Assembly: GCF_029852145.1 (NCBI RefSeq)
Contig: NC_079979.1
Location: forward strand, 16,503,901 to 16,567,900
Direction: 5' to 3'
Length of the DNA: 64,000 nucleotides
DNA from: Microplitis mediator
Taxonomy: Eukaryota; Arthropoda; Insecta; Hymenoptera; Braconidae
Shown piece after piece: positions 59,160 to 64,000 of this stretch (positions within the stretch are counted from its first letter, which is position 1; the number at the start of each line of letters is the position of its first letter). The notes under the pieces are model-generated. The model did not search any database. It had not been told where the DNA came from and was given only the letters and a program-made list of their open reading frames with translations. The translations under genes and the position numbers were made by a program.

Positions 59160-60330
59160 TTGTTTTAAAAAAAAACCGATTTTAGCATTTCTTTCTCCCA
59201 CGATATCTCAGGAATGAATTGACCGATTTTGATGGTTGTGGCGGCAATCGGCGTATTTTATTGAGTTCTAGAGCTGATAAAATTTTGAAATTGTTTGGTT
59301 CAGTTGTTCCGATGATATTCGCAAAAAACTGTTTTTTACCATTTCTTTCTCCCGCGATAACTCTCGAACGAATTATCTGATTTTGATGATTGAGGCGGCA
59401 ATCGACGTGGTTTATTGAGTTCTAGAACTGATTAGATTTTGAAGTTGATCGTATAAGTTGTTTCTGAGAAATCAATAAAAAACTAAAATAAATAAAAATT
59501 TTTAATTCTTATTCTTTGTATAACTTGTAAACTACATGACCGATTTACCCCAAAATCTAATCAATACTAAGTTTTAGTGAGCTCTTTCGATCGCCACCAA
59601 GTACGTTCAAATCGGTTCATCCGTTCCAAAGATATCGTCGGACAAAAAAAAGTTCACACACACACACACACACGGACGTCCACCCGGGAATAGTCAGAAT
59701 AGTTTCCTAGGACCTCAAAACGTCGACATCTGATGAAAACTCGATTTTCGAAAATCGGACCGAAACCAATAACTTACAATAATTTGCAATTTTCTTAGCG
59801 GAAAGTTAAAAATTAATACGTAATAATGATACTGAAGTCAACCGACGTCTAATAATTTTTGGAATTGATTCAAAATTATGAATTATAAAAAAAAAATATT
59901 TTATAAAATTGCACTTGAAGTTTTTTAAATTTTCTACATGTTCATATTTGAAGATTTTTTTTTTTTTGTAATTGATCTGATGAAAAAAAAAATCCGAAAA
60001 TTTTTAATTGTCTGCTAACTTCAGGGTCATTATGTGATATTAAATTATAGTCGCTGATAAATATTGAAAGACATGGGAAAAATTGTTGAATTCTTAAGCT
60101 TTATTGATTCTTCGAGATCAAAAATACTTTTGGATTCCGTTGTTTTCGAAAAAAAATGTTTCTTACCATTTTTTGTTCAACGATATCTCTCAAACGAATT
60201 GACCGATTGAGACGGTTAAGGTGGCAATCGACGCGTTTTATCAAGTTTTAAAGCTGATTAAATTTTGAAATTGATTTGTCGAGTCGTTTTTGAGAAATTT
60301 TAGAATAACTAAAGAAAAAATTTTTGGGCT
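59160..60330. repeat. Degenerate repeats sharing a GCGATAWCTC...TTGACCGATTTTGATG unit
   Basis: At least three diverged copies (about 59182-59310, 59337-59470, 60155-60300) share TTTCTTTCTCCCACGATATC, GAATGAATTGACCGATTTTG, GGCGGCAATCG and GAGTTCTAGAGCTGATAAA. A (CA)n tract and CGGACGTCCACCCGGGAATA at 59675-59694 complete the unit. Probably an interspersed repeat; the type is not clear. Confidence 0.5.
59828..60029. repeat. MITE, ATGAT-TIR family
   Basis: Starts GATACTGAAGTCAACCGACG, core TTGCACTTGAAG...CTACATGTTCATA, ends GTCTGCTAACTTCAGGGTC. It is inserted inside the degenerate repeat region at 59.16-60.33 kb. Confidence 0.8.
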
Positions 60331-60723
60331 GATTAACGAAATCAACCGTTTTCACGATTTTATTAATGAGAATGTAAATAATAAAAATTATAATTAATAA
60401 TACATGACAATTAATGATTAATAATTAATGAAAAAAGATTTCTAATTGAATGAATATGATTAAATAATGTTAAAATTAAAACTTTATATTGATGTATGTT
60501 TATATTTAAGTATATACAGATTGTAAATAATTATATTACTGTATTTGTAAAACATAAGTATTGTGACTATTGAATGTTTTGAAGATATAAATTAAAAATA
60601 AAAGACTGGATATTAGAATATAAAAAACAATTGTTTTTTTTTAGACGCAAGTTTGATGTATAATAACAAATAAAATTCTACATGATACAAATTTAAATTA
60701 TGTATTTAAAAAAAAAAAGAGAA

Positions 60724-61071
60724 TTATCGCCAGTTAAATTCTCTGGAAATCCCAGAGAAATCCCATAGAAATCCCATAGAAAATATAGACCCAGCACTCG
60801 GTGTTGTAAAAAAAATTGGAGTATCGTCAGGTCAATTCTCTGGAAATCCCAGAGAAATCCCATAGAAATCCCATAGAAAATATAGACCCAGCACTCGGTG
60901 TTGTAAAAAAATAATAGAAGTATCGCCAGTTAAATTCTCTGGAAATCCCAGAGAAAATATAGACCCAGCACTCGGTGTTGTAAAAAAATAATAGAAGTAT
61001 CGCCAGTTAAATTCTCTGGAAATTCCATAGAAATCCCATAGAAAATATAGACCCAGCACTCGGTGTTGAAA
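60724..61071. repeat. Tandem array, four units of about 77-99 bp
   Basis: Units begin TATCGCCAGTTAAATTCTCT and end CCCAGCACTCGGTGTTG; CTCTGG recurs at 60741, 60838, 60937 and 61014. Within units the sub-repeat ATCCCATAGAA varies in number, which explains the shorter third interval. No spacers of unique sequence separate the units. Confidence 0.9.
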
Positions 61072-61269
61072 AAAAAAAAAAAAAAAAAAATTATCAATGA
61101 CACAAAAAATCAGAACACTGCGAATTCACAGTAAATCGTGGATAACCAAATAAATTGTTGATAAAATGAAAATGAGAGAGAAAAAAATTTTTTACGTTGC
61201 GAAGAACAGTGTATAAGCTTGTGATCTATTTAAGTATAACAATTTAAGCAATGCGATAACAATAGATTC

Positions 61270-61293
61270 AAAAATAATAATAATTATAATAAT

Positions 61294-61328
<35 letters not shown>

Positions 61329-61412
61329 TAAAAATAATAATAATTATTATTATTATTATAATAATAATAATAATTACAAGAATAATAATAATAATTACAA
61401 GAATAATAATAA
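61270..61412. repeat. (AAT)n microsatellite
   Basis: Long interrupted AAT/ATT tract. Reverse-strand translation gives only polyisoleucine. Confidence 0.95.
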
Positions 61413-62510
61413 CAATAATGGCAATAATACACTGAGAAAAAATTTCTCTTTGGACAATTAAATTGGTTTTGTTAAATTCTGTTAAACTAAATTTTATTTG
61501 GGACAACTAAATTTTATTACGTCAATATAATCTATTTTATCATTTTTAACAAATGATTTAATAGACTCTATTTGGTTGGCATTAATATTTCTCTCTCTAA
61601 GATAATAAAATCATTTGGTAAAGTTAAGAAAATATCTATTTAATGGACAACTAATCTATTTTATAGTGCCAACAAATCCAAATATTAAAGCAAAATATTA
61701 TTATAGTAACTCTAATAAATATTACTTAGACACAAAAAAATATATTCATTTAGAATAAATATATATATTTGTTCGAGGTTAATAAATAAATATTTGAACT
61801 TAAGGCCATGCTTCGAGGGTGCCCCCCACTTTTTTCCAAAAAATGTGGCGCCGCCTGGTGGCCGCCAGCCGCTCTAAAAAAAGTACTAGAGCTGCAAAAC
61901 TTTAAAATTAAATTAAAATTATTTAAAGTAATAAAATGCAACATATGTTAATTTTTAAATGCATGAAAAAATTTATATATTTTTTTAAAATCATTAGCTA
62001 ATACTACAAAAATCTAAAACCCGAGATTGAAAAATAATATATTCATTGACCTTGACCTGTCAATATCACATTTATTTTCTATAAGTAAGTAAAAAAAAAT
62101 TATAATATTTATCAAAAAAAGGGCTTCGTACAAGCAATTTTATAAACTCGTAGAATATTAAAAAAATTACTTACAGTAATTATAAATACCCAGTCGAGCG
62201 TAGTTTCTTTAATAAATTTCAACACAATATTCGCCATTTAGTAACTTTTTATTTTGACAGATGTAAACATCAGGTCTGTATAATTTTTTGGGTGCACGCG
62301 AAGGTGCTTGAATATAGTAGCGGGAAAAAATAAATTTAATAAATTTATTCCTTTCAATCAGAGCAATAATAGAGTTCTATATATCATTACTTTATTTAAT
62401 TTTATTAATAAATAAAAATTTTTTTGATTCAAAGTATTAAATTAAAAAAAAGGTATATATATGTAATCGAATGTGATTACACCTGACTAATTGTCAGACC
62501 AGTGACCATA

Positions 62511-62690
62511 CACTGTAAAATATTACGGTGTAAAAATTAGACCCGGAGGACTTTACACGGTCGTGTAGTGTAAAATATCGGTGTAAAACTTCTCTCGGTG
62601 TAAATTTTCCATCCGTGTAATCATAACCCGGTGTAATCTACTTCTTTTACACCGTTCCATGTTACTCGGTGTATTTTTGTTGAGTGATCA
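62511..62690. repeat. MITE-like element with GGTGTAAA repeats
   Basis: Starts CACTGTAAAATATTACGGTG and ends CTCGGTGTATTTTTGTTGAG; (C)GGTGTAA occurs about six times in both orientations. Possibly a short DNA-transposon derivative. Confidence 0.5.
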
Positions 62691-62724
62691 TATACATTTA
62701 TTTCAATTATACATATACATATAT

Positions 62725-64000
62725 ACATAGGGGAGGGGGGGGGGGCAAAATGGGTCCCCTAAAATTTTGAAGATGAAAAGTATTTGGGTGGGGAGAGGGG
62801 CGAAATAAGCCACTGAGCCAAAAAGGGCCACTGAGGCAAAATGCCCCCCCCCCCCCCATAATTTTGAAGATGAAATGCGTTTGGGTGGGGGGCGGGGCAA
62901 AATGGGACATTGAGGCAAAAAGGACCACTGAGGTAAAATGGGCCACTGAGGCAAAATGGGCCCTACAAAATTTTGAAGATGAAATGCGTTTGGGTGGGGG
63001 GCGGGGCAAAATGAGACATTGAGGCAAAATGGTCCCCCAAAAATTATTAACACGAAAAGTGTTTAGAGCGTGGGTAGGGGCAAAATGGAACACTGAGGTA
63101 AAATGAGCCACTGAGGCAAAGTGGTCCCCAAAAAATTATTAACATGAGAAGTATTCGGGGCGTGGGTAGGGGCAAAATGGGTCACTGAGGCAAAATGGTC
63201 CCCCAAAAATTTTTAGCATGAAAATTTTAGGGGCGGGGGGTAAAATGGGCCGGAAGACTTTGAATTATATATATAGGGGAAGAGGAGGGGCAAAATGGGC
63301 CCCTTAGGAAAAAAATTTTCAAATCCTCAGTTTTTTTTTACTTGTTTTACTTTTTTTACTCCATTGCCAAGTATTTGACCTTAATTTGTTCTGTCTATTA
63401 AAAATAAAAAATCGTAAAATGTGGGGCAAATGGGCCCCCCTCAGAAAGTTTTGATAATGTGAGTTTTTCAGCTTGTTTCACTTTTTTTTCTTCGGCTGAG
63501 TTTTCGGTGTTAATTTGCTGTGTCTATCAAAATTAAAAAATCCTGAAAAGTTGGGTAAAACGGGCCCCCAACAAAACTCAATGTATGTTTCTCGCTTGTT
63601 TTATGTTTCGCGCCATAACATATAATGTTTCAAATGAACTGCCCATGCAGTTTTTAAAGCCCGTCAGCACATTTTACCCCCCTTCCCCCAAAACTTTTCA
63701 TGCTAAAATTTTTGGGGGACCATTTTGCCTCAATAGCCCATTTTGCCTCAATAGCCCTTTTTGCCTCAATGTCCATTTTTGCCCATCCCCCCACCCAAAC
63801 ACATTTCGTCTTCAAAATTTTGTAGGGCCCATTTTGCCTCAGTGGCCCATTTTACCTCAGTGGTCCTTTTTGCCTCAATGTCCCATTTTGCCCCGCCCCC
63901 CACCCAAACGCATTTCATCTTCAAAATTATGGGGGGGGCCCATTTTGCCTTAGTGGCCCTTTTTGGCTCAGTGGCTTATTTCGCCCCTCTCCCCACCCAA
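62725..64000. repeat. G-rich tandem array arranged as a large inverted repeat, open at the window edge
   Basis: The left part (62730-63300) repeats GGCAAAATGGGCCACTGAGG and AATTTTGAAGATGAAATGCG-TTTGGGTGGGG. The right part (63690-64000) is the reverse complement of 62783-63030 with few changes, including the CTCTCCCCACCCAA end. The arms are separated by about 650 bp that include further TAGGGGAAGAGGAGGGGCAA sequence at 63275. The array runs off the window. Confidence 0.85.

Larger units (their letters stand above)
55442..60720. other. 3'UTR and repeat-rich spacer
   Basis: The 3'UTR of the preceding gene begins with TCATCATCATCATCC-type repeats; AATAAA-like signals occur from about 55553. Beyond lie the tandem array at 55994-56598, a MITE at 57465-57596, a (CA)n tract near 59656-59672, degenerate repeats at 59.16-59.48 and 60.15-60.30 kb and a MITE at 59828-60029. 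No host coding exon recognised. Confidence 0.45.

Noticed and set aside
60724..61071. Regular repeats with similar spacing, superficially like a CRISPR array
   Set aside because: Units are contiguous without unique spacers, repeat lengths vary, and the host is an insect; it is an ordinary tandem repeat.
61192..61506. Reverse-strand open frame of nearly pure isoleucine
   Set aside because: Direct product of the AAT microsatellite.
62703..63111. Two overlapping reverse-strand open frames with repeating PFCLSGPFW/FAPPP peptides
   Set aside because: They are translations of the G-rich tandem array; frame openness follows from the repeat unit length.
1..64000. tRNA genes, rRNA, known miRNAs (let-7, bantam-like) and viral coding genes
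   Set aside because: I looked for B-box-like GGTTCRA motifs, known mature miRNA strings and viral-type proteins by eye on both strands and found none convincing; a tRNA or miRNA scanner could still find a weak case.

Overview
This is nuclear genomic DNA of an insect. The evidence is AT-rich sequence with GT-AG introns, many of them short, insect-type CtBP, Glass, Lame-duck/GLIS, GILT and ALADIN proteins, and intergenic space full of short inverted-repeat elements and simple repeats. The protein matches and base composition would fit a hymenopteran, perhaps a braconid-like parasitoid wasp, but that placement is inference; no marker in the window settles the species.

Layout. 1-2.9 kb: repeat-rich spacer. 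3.3-5.5 kb (+): CtBP, six coding exons. 5.5-10.3 kb: UTRs, a near-perfect 149-bp palindrome and three MITEs in a row. 10.3-12.3 kb (-): the zinc-finger factor Glass, six exons. 12.3-18.1 kb: spacer with several MITEs and one orphan ATG-initiated reading frame at 17.3 kb. 18.1-22.3 kb (-): a peroxisomal ABCD1-type half transporter, seven exons. 22.3-25.9 kb: repeats and a LINE relic. 25.9-29.3 kb (-): a KIF17/OSM-3-like kinesin-2, divergent from COA7 at 30.3-31.8 kb (+). 31.8-32.8 kb: a 931-bp foldback element just behind COA7. 33.3-34.8 kb (+): a GILT thiol reductase. 35.1-38.3 kb (-): a five-finger Lame-duck/GLIS factor. 38.3-43.1 kb: spacer with a MITE-mediated tandem duplication. 43.1-44.8 kb (-): ALADIN. 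46.4-55.4 kb (+): a large, disordered, unrecognised protein with a tiny first exon, a 4.1-kb first intron and a CaaX-like C-terminus. 55.4-64 kb: tandem arrays, MITEs and a G-rich inverted repeat that runs off the window.

For seven of the eight gene models I joined exons by hand and checked that splice phases close: CtBP 467 aa, Glass 454, ABCD 768, kinesin 779, COA7 234, GILT 226, Lame-duck/GLIS 572. ALADIN closes at 508 aa from an internal Met, and the unrecognised gene at 1133 aa. The genes are unrelated housekeeping and developmental loci; they do not form an operon or a joint pathway. I found no convincing new enzymatic or defence system. The most interesting material is structural: a MITE family with 8-bp target duplications, a chimeric-TSD duplication, a large foldback, alternative C-termini in CtBP, an in-frame retained-intron candidate in Glass, and the unrecognised 1133-aa gene.
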